Shown here in pieces: positions 51,690-60,835 of a stretch of 64,000 nt of DNA. The DNA comes from Clostridia bacterium. GTDB lineage: Bacteria > Bacillota > Clostridia > TANB77 > CAG-508. The stretch covers positions 1 to 64,000 of the forward strand of contig JAFXOY010000062.1 in the NCBI GenBank assembly GCA_017528375.1. Direction: 5' to 3'. The stretch's first letter is position 1; the number at the start of each line of letters is the position of its first letter. Both the position numbers and the translations under genes were made by a program. The notes under the pieces are model-generated. The model was not told the origin of the DNA. It made no database searches and saw only the letters and a list, made by a program, of their open reading frames with translations.

Positions 51690-53111
51690 ATGATAAGAAA
51701 TAGTGCTACTGAAATACTTAATTTAATAAGGAAAAATGATGGTTATGATAAAGAAAAAATAATTAATCCAGATATGGAAGTGCAAAAAATTACAGACATC
51801 ATTTTAAGTGAATGTAGATGCAGTATTATTGACAAAAACGGGAACTATTCTCGCTTTGGAAGTAGTACTGATATTCGTATTATAAAGATGTTAATACAAA
51901 TTTTCTTATCAAACATGCACGAAATTCCACCGGAAGTGGTATCAATAGCCCTTACCAAAGAAGGTGTAATTGGACCTTTTAAAAAGATAAGCTTACAAAA
52001 GCAATTTGACGAAAAAACAGAAAAATATGATATAGATATGGAGGAAGTTTTTCCAAAAGAATTCCATGTTTCTATTTTTAAAAACAATTTAGAAGTTAGA
52101 GAAAAATTTTTAACAGAAATATTAAAACCTTATGTAAAAAAAATAATTCTAAACAATGAAATTCTAATGAGCAAAAGTCCAGTATCAGCATATATAAACA
52201 AATATATTGTTAGATTTTTTGCACCAATAAAATCAGATGAACAGTTAACAAATAGACTAATAGAAATTTTAAAAACACAATTAACATCAACGAGTGATGA
52301 ATTAATAAAAAATATTGCTGACTATATATTTACAAACATAATGAACAACAAGTATTTTAAAGAGGAATTAATCAGCAGAACCTTAGGAACAACAGAACTG
52401 CAAAAATTAGGAAAAATTTCAATTGGCTTTCATAGCTTAGTTGATAGCATGGCTTATGAAACTTTACAAATGATAGAATTAAGAAATTTTCCATATGGCG
52501 AATTAATTTCAATAAAAGATACATTTTATACAATGGTAGCAGTTTTAGAATCCTTATGTGTAAATTTTGAAAACCAAGATGAAGATGATATTCTGAAAAA
52601 TATAGAAAAAATAAACAAAGCATATAATGTTACAAATAAAACTAAAACTGAAACAGACGTAAAATATAGATTAAGTGAAATAACAACTAATAAATATGGA
52701 AATCCAGATACATTTGTAAAACCAGAAAATATAAAAAATGCATTACAAAATTTATGCAAAATGATTAAAGTTCTATTAAACAAAAAAGATGAAATTGATG
52801 ATCAAACTTATATTAAAGAAGTTCTTAGAATTCATTATAGATTTATTAAAATACAACCATTTGAAAATGGTAATGGAAGAACAGCAAGAGCATTAGTAAA
52901 TGTGTTGTTACAATCTAAAGGAATGATAGGAATATTTAGAAAAGAAAAACGTAAAGCATATATAGAGTACATTGAAGAAGCTAATAAAGTTATAAAACAA
53001 AATGAAGAAAGATATTTATCTGCATTATCTGAAAAAACAATGGAATGTGTTGAATTAGAAAATGAATTTTTAAGTTTAAATAACTTACCTTTTATATTAG
53101 CTAACGGATAA
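51690..53111 (+). CDS. Fic-fold protein lacking the catalytic histidine
   Basis: 473 residues. About 1-290: helical region with no recognised family; about 300-440: Fic fold. The active-site motif HxFx(D/E)GNGRxxR reads QPFENGNGRTAR at residues 389-400: catalytic His is Gln (CAA at 52854-52856) and the metal-binding Asp/Glu is Asn. The phosphate-binding GNGR loop is intact, so nucleotide binding may persist without AMP transfer. No inhibitory [ST]xxxE[GN] motif was found with certainty. It has its own promoter and terminator. Classical Fic/Doc activity should not be assumed. Confidence 0.85.
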   Translation: MIRNSATEILNLIRKNDGYDKEKIINPDMEVQKITDIILSECRCSIIDKNGNYSRFGSSTDIRIIKMLIQIFLSNMHEIPPEVVSIALTKEGVIGPFKKISLQKQFDEKTEKYDIDMEEVFPKEFHVSIFKNNLEVREKFLTEILKPYVKKIILNNEILMSKSPVSAYINKYIVRFFAPIKSDEQLTNRLIEILKTQLTSTSDELIKNIADYIFTNIMNNKYFKEELISRTLGTTELQKLGKISIGFHSLVDSMAYETLQMIELRNFPYGELISIKDTFYTMVAVLESLCVNFENQDEDDILKNIEKINKAYNVTNKTKTETDVKYRLSEITTNKYGNPDTFVKPENIKNALQNLCKMIKVLLNKKDEIDDQTYIKEVLRIHYRFIKIQPFENGNGRTARALVNVLLQSKGMIGIFRKEKRKAYIEYIEEANKVIKQNEERYLSALSEKTMECVELENEFLSLNNLPFILANG

Positions 53112-53141
53112 TGTATGCAAAATAAAAATAAATAATAAATC

Positions 53142-53172
53142 AAAAATGGAACCAAAAAATGGTTCCATTTTT
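53142..53172. terminator. Bidirectional terminator after the Fic-like gene
   Basis: AAAATGGAACCA (53143-53154) with TGGTTCCATTTT (53160-53171), 5-nt loop, T-run on one strand and A-run on the other. Confidence 0.92.
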
Positions 53173-53778
53173 TTAGGATTTGTTGTGTTCGAAAGAAGTA
53201 GCAGCTTCAAGTAAACCATTTGCTTGCTTTTCGATAAAAGCATTTTTATCAAGAAGTTTGTCTGCATCTTTCAAATCAAAAAAGCTTAAGTCATTAAATG
53301 TTGGCAGTTTTGAAATGTACAGTACATTATTTTTATCAGCATAAATTTCAAACGGAAGCATGTTAAGATTTAAACCGTACACTTCAAATAAGGCATGGAT
53401 TTTCTTAAATAAAGCCTTAGACCAGTAAGAAATACGATTATAAATCATCTGAGAATACTCTGCTTGTGTATGCATGAAAATCATGCTTAACTTGATTGGT
53501 TCCATGCCAATGCTGTATAAGTACTGTACATCAAATGTTAAGTAAAGTGAATAAGCGATTTGTAAGTCAAACTGTTTTAATTTCTTATTCTTTTTTGATG
53601 TTTTTGGTTTAGGTGTGTTTGAGCTCACAAAAACAGTGAGTGATGTATCCGGATTTTTAGTGCTATCATCCGAATACACCTTGATGTCATAATCTTTAAT
53701 TACTTCGTTAAAAGCAACTTCAAGATCACGGTTTAGTGAGTCAACCACCCGGTTAACCATTGATTCTTTGTTGTCCAT
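53173..53778 (-). CDS. Hypothetical protein, compositionally foreign
   Basis: 201 residues, soluble, no recognised domain. Helical N-terminus (NRVVDSLNRDLEVAFNEVI), a Pro/Lys linker (SSNTPKPKTSKKNKKLKQFD) and an aromatic-rich core. GC is higher than its neighbours, and it uses CGG in MVNRVV, a codon not seen in frame in native genes here. Own promoter (53847-53875), AAAGGGGTTCG ribosome binding site and terminator, the same plan as the 3732 and 25118 genes. Possibly phage-derived; function unknown. Confidence 0.7.
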   Translation of the reverse strand: MDNKESMVNRVVDSLNRDLEVAFNEVIKDYDIKVYSDDSTKNPDTSLTVFVSSNTPKPKTSKKNKKLKQFDLQIAYSLYLTFDVQYLYSIGMEPIKLSMIFMHTQAEYSQMIYNRISYWSKALFKKIHALFEVYGLNLNMLPFEIYADKNNVLYISKLPTFNDLSFFDLKDADKLLDKNAFIEKQANGLLEAATSFEHNKS

Positions 53779-53799
53779 AACGAACCCCTTTCAAAGTGC

Positions 53800-53819
53800 T
53801 GCAGGCATACATACCTGCA
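53800..53819. promoter_or_regulatory. Leader hairpin of the minus-strand foreign gene
   Basis: TGCAGG (53800-53805) and CCTGCA (53814-53819) form a 6-bp stem in the leader of the 53173-53778 gene, between promoter and RBS. Possible operator or mRNA hairpin. Confidence 0.4.
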
Positions 53820-53846
53820 CATAAAACGTTTAGTTTACATAGTATG

Positions 53847-53875
53847 ATTATACAATGAATTGGGTAAAAAGTCAA
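53847..53875 (-). promoter_or_regulatory. Promoter of the 53173-53778 gene
   Basis: On the minus strand TTGACT (53875-53870), 17-nt spacer, TATAAT (53852-53847). Confidence 0.82.
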
Positions 53876-53976
53876 ATCAAGGGTTACAAGGAAATAGCAA
53901 TACAGTAAAAAGTTAAATAAATATGTAAATTAAGGCGAGAAAATCGTAAAAAATATCAAAAAAATGCTTAAATATG

Positions 53977-54005
53977 TTGAAATAAATTCGAATATATTAT
54001 AAAAT
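53977..54005 (+). promoter_or_regulatory. Promoter of the polysaccharide locus
   Basis: TTGAAA (53977-53982), 17-nt spacer, TAAAAT (54000-54005). The leader contains a short AAAGGAC/GTCTTT hairpin before the GGGGGAAAGG ribosome binding site. Confidence 0.7.
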
Positions 54006-54052
54006 CAAGTTAGATGTATTTCAAAGGACAAAGTCTTTAGGGGGAAAGGTAC

Positions 54053-54739
54053 ATGAATAGTGTTGAAAAAACAGTTAATGAGCAGCTTTTGATGGCTGAT
54101 GAGATAGATAAATGTGTTGAAAAAGGAAAAGTTAAAGCATACGATTTCGTAAAAAGAGGGATTGATATTTTAATAGGAACAATAGGATTAATTATATGTT
54201 TACCTTTTTTTATAATAATTGCTATTGCAATAAAATTAGATTCAAAAGGACCAGTATTTTTTAAACATAAACGTATTGGAAAAAACGGTAAAGATTTATA
54301 CATATACAAATTTAGAACAATGATTCAAGATGCTGAAGAAGCTATAAAAAGATTTACTCCAGAACAAAGGAAGGAGTATGAAGAAAACTACAAATTAGAG
54401 GACGACCCAAGAGTTACAAGAGTTGGAAAAATATTAAGAAAAACGTCAATAGATGAATTACCACAAATAATTAATATTTTAAAAGGTGAAATGGCAATTA
54501 TTGGACCACGTCCTGTTGTAAAAGATGAATTAGAAAAATACGGAAAAAATAAAAATAGATTTTTAAGTGTTCCTCCAGGATTAACTGGATATTGGGCTGC
54601 TAATGGCAGAAGTGATGTTTCATATGAGGAAAGAATGAATATGGAACTTTACTATGTTGATCATAGAAGTTTATTATTAGATTTAAAAATATTTATTAAA
54701 ACTATAGGTTCAGTTTTAACAGGTAGAGGAGCAAGATAA
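54053..54739 (+). CDS. Undecaprenyl-phosphate sugar phosphotransferase (initiating)
   Basis: 228-residue short-form polyisoprenyl-phosphate hexose-1-phosphate transferase (PglC/WbaP C-terminal type) that loads the first sugar phosphate on undecaprenyl phosphate at the inner face of the membrane. Residues 1-38 are a polar helical extension; one membrane/re-entrant helix at about 45-66; then DSKGPVFFKHKRIGKNGK, YKFRTM, LRKTSIDELPQIINILKGEM and IGPRPV signatures. First gene of the locus; the next starts immediately after its stop. Confidence 0.95.
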   Translation: MNSVEKTVNEQLLMADEIDKCVEKGKVKAYDFVKRGIDILIGTIGLIICLPFFIIIAIAIKLDSKGPVFFKHKRIGKNGKDLYIYKFRTMIQDAEEAIKRFTPEQRKEYEENYKLEDDPRVTRVGKILRKTSIDELPQIINILKGEMAIIGPRPVVKDELEKYGKNKNRFLSVPPGLTGYWAANGRSDVSYEERMNMELYYVDHRSLLLDLKIFIKTIGSVLTGRGAR

Positions 54740-55513
54740 ATGAAAGATATAAAAATAATTGTAGCAACACACAAAAAATTTCAAATGCCAGAAGACGATA
54801 TGTATATTCCAGTTCATGTTGGAAAAGAAGGAAAAGAGGATTTAGGATATCAAGGAGATAATGAAGAAGAAAATATTTCAGAAAAAAATCCTTATTATTG
54901 TGAATTAACAGGATTATATTGGGCATGGAAAAATTTAGATGCAGATTATATTGGACTAGCTCATTACAGAAGACACTTTGTTAGTAAAAAAGGAAAGGAC
55001 AAGTTCAATTGTGTTGCTTCAAAAGAGTACATAGATAAAAAGTTAGATGAAGCTGACGTTATTTTGCCTAAGAGAAGGCATTTATATATAGAGACAATTT
55101 ATTCTCACTATAAACACACAATGCATGTTGAACCATTAGATGAGACAAGAAAAATAATCGAAGAAAAATGTCCTGAGTATTTGGAATTCTTTGATAAAAA
55201 GATGAAAAGTCGCTCAGGACATATGTTTAACATGTGTGTAATGAAAAAAGAAATCTTGAACGAGTATTGTGAATGGTTATTTGATATTCTTTTTGAACTA
55301 GAAAAAAGATTTGATCCAAAACAATATTCTGCTTTTCATGCACGTTATTTAGGAAGAATTAGTGAAAGATTACTAGATGTATGGATTATGAAGAACAATA
55401 TAAAATATACAGAAGTAAAAGTTGCGGATATGCAAGGAACTAATTGGAAAAAGAAAATTTGGTCTTTTTTAAGAGCTAAATTTACTGGAAAAAAATATGA
55501 AGGAAGTTTTTAA
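54740..55513 (+). CDS. DUF4422 glycosyltransferase
   Basis: 257-residue putative glycosyltransferase of the DUF4422 family found in capsule loci. IIVATHKKFQMPEDDMYIPV at the start, NPYYCELTGLYWAWKNLDAD and YIGLAHYRRHFVSKKGKD are typical. The acceptor and donor are unknown. Next gene is 3 nt downstream. Confidence 0.9.
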   Translation: MKDIKIIVATHKKFQMPEDDMYIPVHVGKEGKEDLGYQGDNEEENISEKNPYYCELTGLYWAWKNLDADYIGLAHYRRHFVSKKGKDKFNCVASKEYIDKKLDEADVILPKRRHLYIETIYSHYKHTMHVEPLDETRKIIEEKCPEYLEFFDKKMKSRSGHMFNMCVMKKEILNEYCEWLFDILFELEKRFDPKQYSAFHARYLGRISERLLDVWIMKNNIKYTEVKVADMQGTNWKKKIWSFLRAKFTGKKYEGSF

Positions 55514-55516
55514 AAA

Positions 55517-56350
55517 ATGGAAGAACTAACAGATATAAGAAAACTACAATTAGAAGAATTGATGATTTTGGATGAGTTTATAAAGATATGTGAGGAAAAT
55601 CAGCTTAGATATTATAGCCTTGGAGGAACATTATTAGGAAGTATTAGACACAAAGGATTTATTCCTTGGGATGATGATGTTGATGTTGCTATGCCACGTG
55701 TTGATTATGAAAAATTCTTGAAATTATCAAAAGATAAGTTTAGTAATGGATTTGAAATAGTTAATTATGATACTGATGAAAATTATAGATATCCATGGGC
55801 AAGAATGATAACGCATAATATGAAAATTATAAATCATATGGCTAATATTCCAAGAGAAGAATTTGCATGGATAGATATAATACCATTAGATGGTTTTCCT
55901 AATAAAGGTATAAAAAGGGAACTTCACAAATTACATTTGAGCTTTTGGTGGAATTTAAATCAAATAGTTCAATTCGATGAATTAGTTGATCAAAAAAGAA
56001 AACGTAGTACATTTGGAAAAATAGCATTAAAAATTGCATCTTTATTCAAATGGCTAGGAAAAATTATAAATTATAAGACATGTTTAAAACATTTAAATAA
56101 AGTTCTAATGAAATATCCATATGATTCTGATTCAGATGAAATAATAAACTTTTTAGCAGCATATGGATTTGATGAAGTTTTCACCAGAGAAAGCTTTGCT
56201 AGTAGTGAAAAATATGACTTTGAGGGAAGAAAATTAAATGGCCCTAAAGGATATGATGATGTTCTCACTAGAATATATAACAGTAGTTATATGGAATTAC
56301 CACCAGTTGAAGAACGTAATAAACATCACGCAGAAATTATTATAAATTAA
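55517..56350 (+). CDS. LicD-family phosphotransferase, first copy
   Basis: 277 residues. LicD proteins transfer phosphocholine or related phospho-amino-alcohols from CDP carriers to glycans. Hallmark: YYSLGGTLLGSIRHKGFIPW followed by DDDVDVAM, the nucleotidyltransferase-fold metal site. Its C-terminal DDVLTRIYNSSYMELPP also matches. 47% of positions look shared by eye with the second copy at 58181 in the motif region only; overall divergence is high. The partner cytidylyltransferase-like gene is two genes downstream. Confidence 0.9.
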   Translation: MEELTDIRKLQLEELMILDEFIKICEENQLRYYSLGGTLLGSIRHKGFIPWDDDVDVAMPRVDYEKFLKLSKDKFSNGFEIVNYDTDENYRYPWARMITHNMKIINHMANIPREEFAWIDIIPLDGFPNKGIKRELHKLHLSFWWNLNQIVQFDELVDQKRKRSTFGKIALKIASLFKWLGKIINYKTCLKHLNKVLMKYPYDSDSDEIINFLAAYGFDEVFTRESFASSEKYDFEGRKLNGPKGYDDVLTRIYNSSYMELPPVEERNKHHAEIIIN

Positions 56351-56364
56351 GGAGTGTATGCAAA

Positions 56365-57444
56365 ATGATTAATTTTACAGTTGGACCTGTACAAAGTAAC
56401 GATATAGTCAGAAAAATAGGCGCTGAACAAGTTCCATATTTTAGAACTGAAGAGTTTTCAAATATTATGTTAGATAATGAAAGAATGATGAAAAAATTCG
56501 CAGATGCAGAAGATAATGCAAGAGTAGTATTTATTACTGGATCTGGTACAGCGTCAATGGAAGCTGCTGTATGTAACACTTTAACTAAAGATGATAAAGC
56601 ATTAATAGTTAATGGCGGAAGCTTTGGACAAAGATTTGTTGAAATATGTGAGTTATATGAAATACCACATGATGTTATAGAAAGAAAAATTGGAGAAAAC
56701 TTAACAGAAGAAACTTTGAAACAATATGATAATAAAGGATATACAGCATTTTTAATAAATGTACATGAAACATCAACAGGAGTACTATATGATATGAACT
56801 TAGTAAGTAAATTCTGCAAAAGAAACAATTTATTTTTAATAACAGATTGTATAAGTTCATTCTTAGCGGATAAATATAGCATGAAAGATTTTGGAGCAGA
56901 TATTATGATTACCGGTTCACAAAAAGCATTAGCATGTCCACCAGGAGTTTCTATTATTGTTTTATCAGAAAGAGCAATAGAAAGAGTGAATAATAATAAT
57001 GTAAAATGCTTATATCTAAATATAAAAAATGCATTAAAAAATGCTGAAAGAGGGCAAACACCTTTTACTCCAGCTGTAGGAATATTATTACAAATAAATG
57101 CTAGATTAAATCAAATAGCAGATGACGGCGGAGTAGAAGCAGAAAATGAAAAAATAAAAACTATAGCAGAAGATTTTAGAAGAAAAATTAAAGAGGAAAA
57201 CTTTCCTTTTGAGTATGTGACTGAATCAATGTCTAATGCGGTAACTTCACTTCATCCAACTACAGCTTCTGCAAATGATATATTTTTAACTTTAAAAGAT
57301 GAATATGGAATATGGATATGCCCTAATGGAGGAGAATTAAAAGACAAAGTATTTAGAGTTGGACATATAGGATGCTTAACGGTAGAAGATAATGATAAAT
57401 TAATACAAGCATTAAGAAATATGAGAGAAAGGAAAATATTATAA
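56365..57444 (+). CDS. Class V aminotransferase, 2-aminoethylphosphonate:pyruvate (PhnW)-like
   Basis: 359-residue PLP enzyme. FTVGPVQSNDIVRKIGAEQV and FITGSGTASMEAAVCN are typical of the alanine-glyoxylate/AEP aminotransferase group; the PLP lysine is in TGSQKALACPPGVS. It directly overlaps the nucleotidyltransferase gene by one base (TAATG), a pairing seen with phosphonate cytidylyltransferases in phosphonate-decorated polysaccharide loci. The phosphonate-forming enzymes (PEP mutase, phosphonopyruvate decarboxylase) are not in the window, so the substrate is inference; another small amino-alcohol or aldehyde is possible. Confidence 0.8.
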   Translation: MINFTVGPVQSNDIVRKIGAEQVPYFRTEEFSNIMLDNERMMKKFADAEDNARVVFITGSGTASMEAAVCNTLTKDDKALIVNGGSFGQRFVEICELYEIPHDVIERKIGENLTEETLKQYDNKGYTAFLINVHETSTGVLYDMNLVSKFCKRNNLFLITDCISSFLADKYSMKDFGADIMITGSQKALACPPGVSIIVLSERAIERVNNNNVKCLYLNIKNALKNAERGQTPFTPAVGILLQINARLNQIADDGGVEAENEKIKTIAEDFRRKIKEENFPFEYVTESMSNAVTSLHPTTASANDIFLTLKDEYGIWICPNGGELKDKVFRVGHIGCLTVEDNDKLIQALRNMRERKIL

Positions 57445-58160
57445 TGAAAGTTTTATTACTAGCGGCTGGAAGAGGTACAAGAATAAGTAGATATCTTTCA
57501 GGAAATCCAAAATGTACAGTTGATATTGGAAATGAAAAATTAATACAATATACGATAAGAATGTTGAATAAAAAAGGAATAACAGATATTGCAATGGTTT
57601 TAGGATACAGAGCAGATATAATAAAAGAAACATTAAAAGATTATGATGTAAAATATTATTATAATCCGTTTTTTGATGTTACAAATTCAATTGCATCATC
57701 ATGGTTTGCAAAAGATTTTCTAGATGATGACATTCTAATAATGAATGCAGATGTATTTTTAGAGGAAAAATTAATTGATTATATATTATCACAAAAAGAT
57801 TCTCCAGTAATGTTTGCAGATAGCTCAAGAAAAGAAGAGGCTGATTATAAATTTAAATTTGAAAATGGAGTTTTATTAAAATATGGAAAAGAACTTGAAG
57901 GAGACGACATTTCAGGTGAATATGTTGGAATTGGAAGATTTAATAAAGACTTTCTAAAAGAATTTATCGTACAATTAGAAAAAATGATAAATGAACAACA
58001 ACATAGTGTTTGGTGGGAAAATGTAGTTTATGAGATATCAGAACAAAAGGACATATATGTTAATGATGTAAAAGGTATGTTCTGGGCAGAAGTTGACTAT
58101 ATAGAAGATTATGAAAGAATATTAAATTTTAGAGGAGTAAAGTCAAATTTACAGTATTAG
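57444..58160 (+). CDS. Nucleotidyltransferase, LicC/PntC-like
   Basis: 238-residue NTP-transferase: LLLAAGRGTRISRYLSGNPK is the nucleotide-binding signature, LIMNADVFLEEKLI carries the metal Asp. LicC makes CDP-choline and PntC makes CDP-aminoethylphosphonate; this protein fits that group by size and by its position between the PhnW-like gene and LicD genes. It probably activates a small phospho-amino compound for LicD transfer; this is inference from context. Confidence 0.82.
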   Translation: MKVLLLAAGRGTRISRYLSGNPKCTVDIGNEKLIQYTIRMLNKKGITDIAMVLGYRADIIKETLKDYDVKYYYNPFFDVTNSIASSWFAKDFLDDDILIMNADVFLEEKLIDYILSQKDSPVMFADSSRKEEADYKFKFENGVLLKYGKELEGDDISGEYVGIGRFNKDFLKEFIVQLEKMINEQQHSVWWENVVYEISEQKDIYVNDVKGMFWAEVDYIEDYERILNFRGVKSNLQY

Positions 58161-58180
58161 AGCATTAGAAAGGAAAATAT

Positions 58181-59023
58181 ATGGAAGTATTATCATTAGA
58201 AGAAATGCAAAAAGTAAATTTAGAAATGTTGCATGAATTTGATAAAATATGTAAAGATAATAATCTTGCTTATTCATTGGTAGGAGGGACATTATTAGGA
58301 GCAGTAAGACATAAAGGATTTATTCCTTGGGATGATGATATAGATGTCAACATGGATAGAACTAATTATGAAAAATTAATAAAACTATATTTTGATAAAA
58401 AATTAAAATTGCCAGAAGGTCGTGACTTTATTTCAAATCGTAATAATACATTTGCAAGACATTATGCAAGATATGTAAGGCATGATGTAAAGAGGCTGGC
58501 AGAATATGCAGAAGATGAGGATTGTCCATATATAGGAATTGATATTTTTATAGAAGATGGTACATATTCTAATAAGCTTTTATTTAGAATACAAGTATGG
58601 CGTATAAAATTTGTAAGAAAGATTTTATTATTAAGTTTATCTAAACCAAGTACAAGTAGTAAAGGTAAAGGAATAGCAATATTAAAAAATATAATAAGAC
58701 CAATTTTCAAAAAGATAGGAAGTATGAGAATTGCAAGACATTTAGAAAACATATGTAAGGAAGTAGATTTCGAAAAAGCTGAATATGTTGCTGCATTGGA
58801 TGGAATGAATGGAAAAAAAGAAATTTGGCTAAAAGAAACTATGCTACCAACAATGGAGATTGAATTTGAAGATGGAAAATTCCCTTGTTATAAAAATTAT
58901 GATGTATATTTATCAAACTTGTTTGGAGATTATATGAAATTACCACCAGAAGAAAAAAGAATACCACATAATGACAAAGGATATTGGGTAAATAAAAATA
59001 TTAATAATATAGGAGAGAACTAG
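58181..59023 (+). CDS. LicD-family phosphotransferase, second copy
   Basis: 280 residues. Motif AYSLVGGTLLGAVRHKGFIP then WDDDIDVNM; C-terminal LSNLFGDYMKLPPEEKR is the usual LicD end. Divergent from the copy at 55517, suggesting two attachment sites or two donors. AGAAAGGAAAA site. Confidence 0.9.
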   Translation: MEVLSLEEMQKVNLEMLHEFDKICKDNNLAYSLVGGTLLGAVRHKGFIPWDDDIDVNMDRTNYEKLIKLYFDKKLKLPEGRDFISNRNNTFARHYARYVRHDVKRLAEYAEDEDCPYIGIDIFIEDGTYSNKLLFRIQVWRIKFVRKILLLSLSKPSTSSKGKGIAILKNIIRPIFKKIGSMRIARHLENICKEVDFEKAEYVAALDGMNGKKEIWLKETMLPTMEIEFEDGKFPCYKNYDVYLSNLFGDYMKLPPEEKRIPHNDKGYWVNKNINNIGEN

Positions 59024-59024
59024 T

Positions 59025-60038
59025 ATGAATAAGATATTGACAGTTTCAATAGCGGCATATAATGTTGAAAAATATATAGAAAAAACATTAAATTCATTAT
59101 TAATAGATGATATTGATGATTTAGAAATATTGGTTGAAGATGACGGAGGAACAGACAATACAGCCGATATAGTGAAAAAATATGAAGAAAAATATCCAGG
59201 AATAGTAAAACTTGTACATAAGGAAAATGGTGGATATGGTTCGACTATTAATAAAAGTATGGAATTAGCTACTGGAAAGTATTTTAAACAATTAGATGGT
59301 GATGACTGGTATGAAACTGAAAACTTTAAAAAATTTGTAAACCTACTAAAGACGGTTGATTCAGATGCTATATATACACCATATAATAAATACTTAGAAA
59401 AAGAAGATACTTATGTTTTAAAAGACTATTTTGATTCAGAATTATCAGGAGAATATAAAATAAGTGAAGTAATAGGTAAATCATCACATTCGATAGAAAT
59501 GCATAATTTAACATATAAAACTGAACTACTTAGAAAAAACAAAATAGAATTATTAACAAAATGTTTTTATACAGATACTCAATTTGCATTATTTCCATTA
59601 ATAAACTTAGAATCTATATATATTAGTCACGCACCAATTTATGTATATAGAGTTGGTAGAGATGAGCAAAGCGTTAGTATACCAGGACATAGAAAACATT
59701 ATGAAGATCATGTTAGAGTTTCAAAAGAAATAATGAAATTTTATAATGAGTATAAAAATAAAATTGATGATAATAAAAAACAATATTTATTTGAATGTAC
59801 AAAATCACATGTAACAAATACTATATCTGGTTTTTATATGGTGTTAGAATCAAGTAAAGAAGTTTTAAAGAAAATCAAAGAATTTGACGCGCTTACAGAA
59901 AAATCATGTAAAGATATATATGATGCAATGCTACAACATAGTCAAGTCATTAAATTACTAAGAAAAACAAAATATAATTACATTGTTTATAAAATACTAT
60001 CTAGAATCCAAATCAAGAGAAAACAAAGAGAAAAATAA
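59025..60038 (+). CDS. Family 2 glycosyltransferase
   Basis: 337 residues. GT-A fold: LTVSIAAYNVEKYIEKTLNS, the DDGGTDNTADIVKKY nucleotide site and LDGDDWYE (DxD) metal motif. No membrane helices, so it acts at the cytoplasmic face on lipid-linked intermediates. Its start lies 1 nt after the upstream stop. Confidence 0.93.
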   Translation: MNKILTVSIAAYNVEKYIEKTLNSLLIDDIDDLEILVEDDGGTDNTADIVKKYEEKYPGIVKLVHKENGGYGSTINKSMELATGKYFKQLDGDDWYETENFKKFVNLLKTVDSDAIYTPYNKYLEKEDTYVLKDYFDSELSGEYKISEVIGKSSHSIEMHNLTYKTELLRKNKIELLTKCFYTDTQFALFPLINLESIYISHAPIYVYRVGRDEQSVSIPGHRKHYEDHVRVSKEIMKFYNEYKNKIDDNKKQYLFECTKSHVTNTISGFYMVLESSKEVLKKIKEFDALTEKSCKDIYDAMLQHSQVIKLLRKTKYNYIVYKILSRIQIKRKQREK

Positions 60039-60055
60039 TGAGAGGATGAGTTAAA

Positions 60056-60835
60056 ATGAATATAGCTGTGATATTTGCAAGTGGTAAAGGAACTAGAATG
60101 GGAGCGGAAATTCCAAAGCAATTTCTTGAAATAAATGATAAGCCAATATTAGTACATACAGTAGAATTATTTCAATATCATGAAAAAATAGATAAAATAT
60201 ATATTGTAACTTTAAAAGATTATATACCTTATGTAAAAAGACTAACAGAAATGTATAATTTATCAAAGGTTCAAGCAATTGTTGAAGGTGGAGAAACAGC
60301 ACAAGATTCTATTTATAATGGATTGAAAAAAGCCGAAGAAGAAAATCCAGGAGATTCAATAGTATTAATTCATGATGGTGTAAGACCATTTGTTTCTGCA
60401 GATGTTATAAGAGCCAATATAGAAGGTGTCAAAGAAAATGGAAATGCAATTACAAGTGTCCCAGCATATGAAACAATAATTACAAGTAGTGATGGAAAAG
60501 TAATAAATACAGTACCAAATAGAAGTGAAACATTTATTGGACAAGCTCCACAAAGCTTTTATTTAAAGGATATTATAGAAGCACATGAAGAAATACAAAA
60601 AAGACCACAAAGATATGAAAATATGGTAGATGCATGTACTATTATAAGAACATTAGGTAAAGAAGCATTTTTGGTTAGCGGAAATAGAGGAAATATAAAA
60701 ATAACTACACCAGAAGATGTTTTTACATTTAAAGCATATCTTCAATATAAAGAAAGTGAGCAAACTTTTGGATTAGGAATAACTAATAAAATTGGCACAC
60801 AATATGAGTTAATAAAAAATGGAGGAAAAAAATAG
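60056..60835 (+). CDS. IspD/TarI-family cytidylyltransferase
   Basis: 259 residues. IAVIFASGKGTRMGAEIPKQ is the CTP-binding motif; VLIHDGVRPFVSADVI and GQAPQSFYLKDI follow the IspD/TarI pattern. TarI makes CDP-ribitol for teichoic acids, IspD makes CDP-methylerythritol. Position in a polysaccharide locus beside an epimerase favours a CDP-alditol or CDP-sugar activating role over isoprenoid synthesis. The final 12 residues are unlike IspD. Confidence 0.88.
   Translation: MNIAVIFASGKGTRMGAEIPKQFLEINDKPILVHTVELFQYHEKIDKIYIVTLKDYIPYVKRLTEMYNLSKVQAIVEGGETAQDSIYNGLKKAEEENPGDSIVLIHDGVRPFVSADVIRANIEGVKENGNAITSVPAYETIITSSDGKVINTVPNRSETFIGQAPQSFYLKDIIEAHEEIQKRPQRYENMVDACTIIRTLGKEAFLVSGNRGNIKITTPEDVFTFKAYLQYKESEQTFGLGITNKIGTQYELIKNGGKK

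Noticed and set aside
60056..60835. Assignment as IspD of the MEP pathway
   Set aside because: Genomic context is a glycan locus, with no other MEP genes nearby; left as IspD/TarI family.
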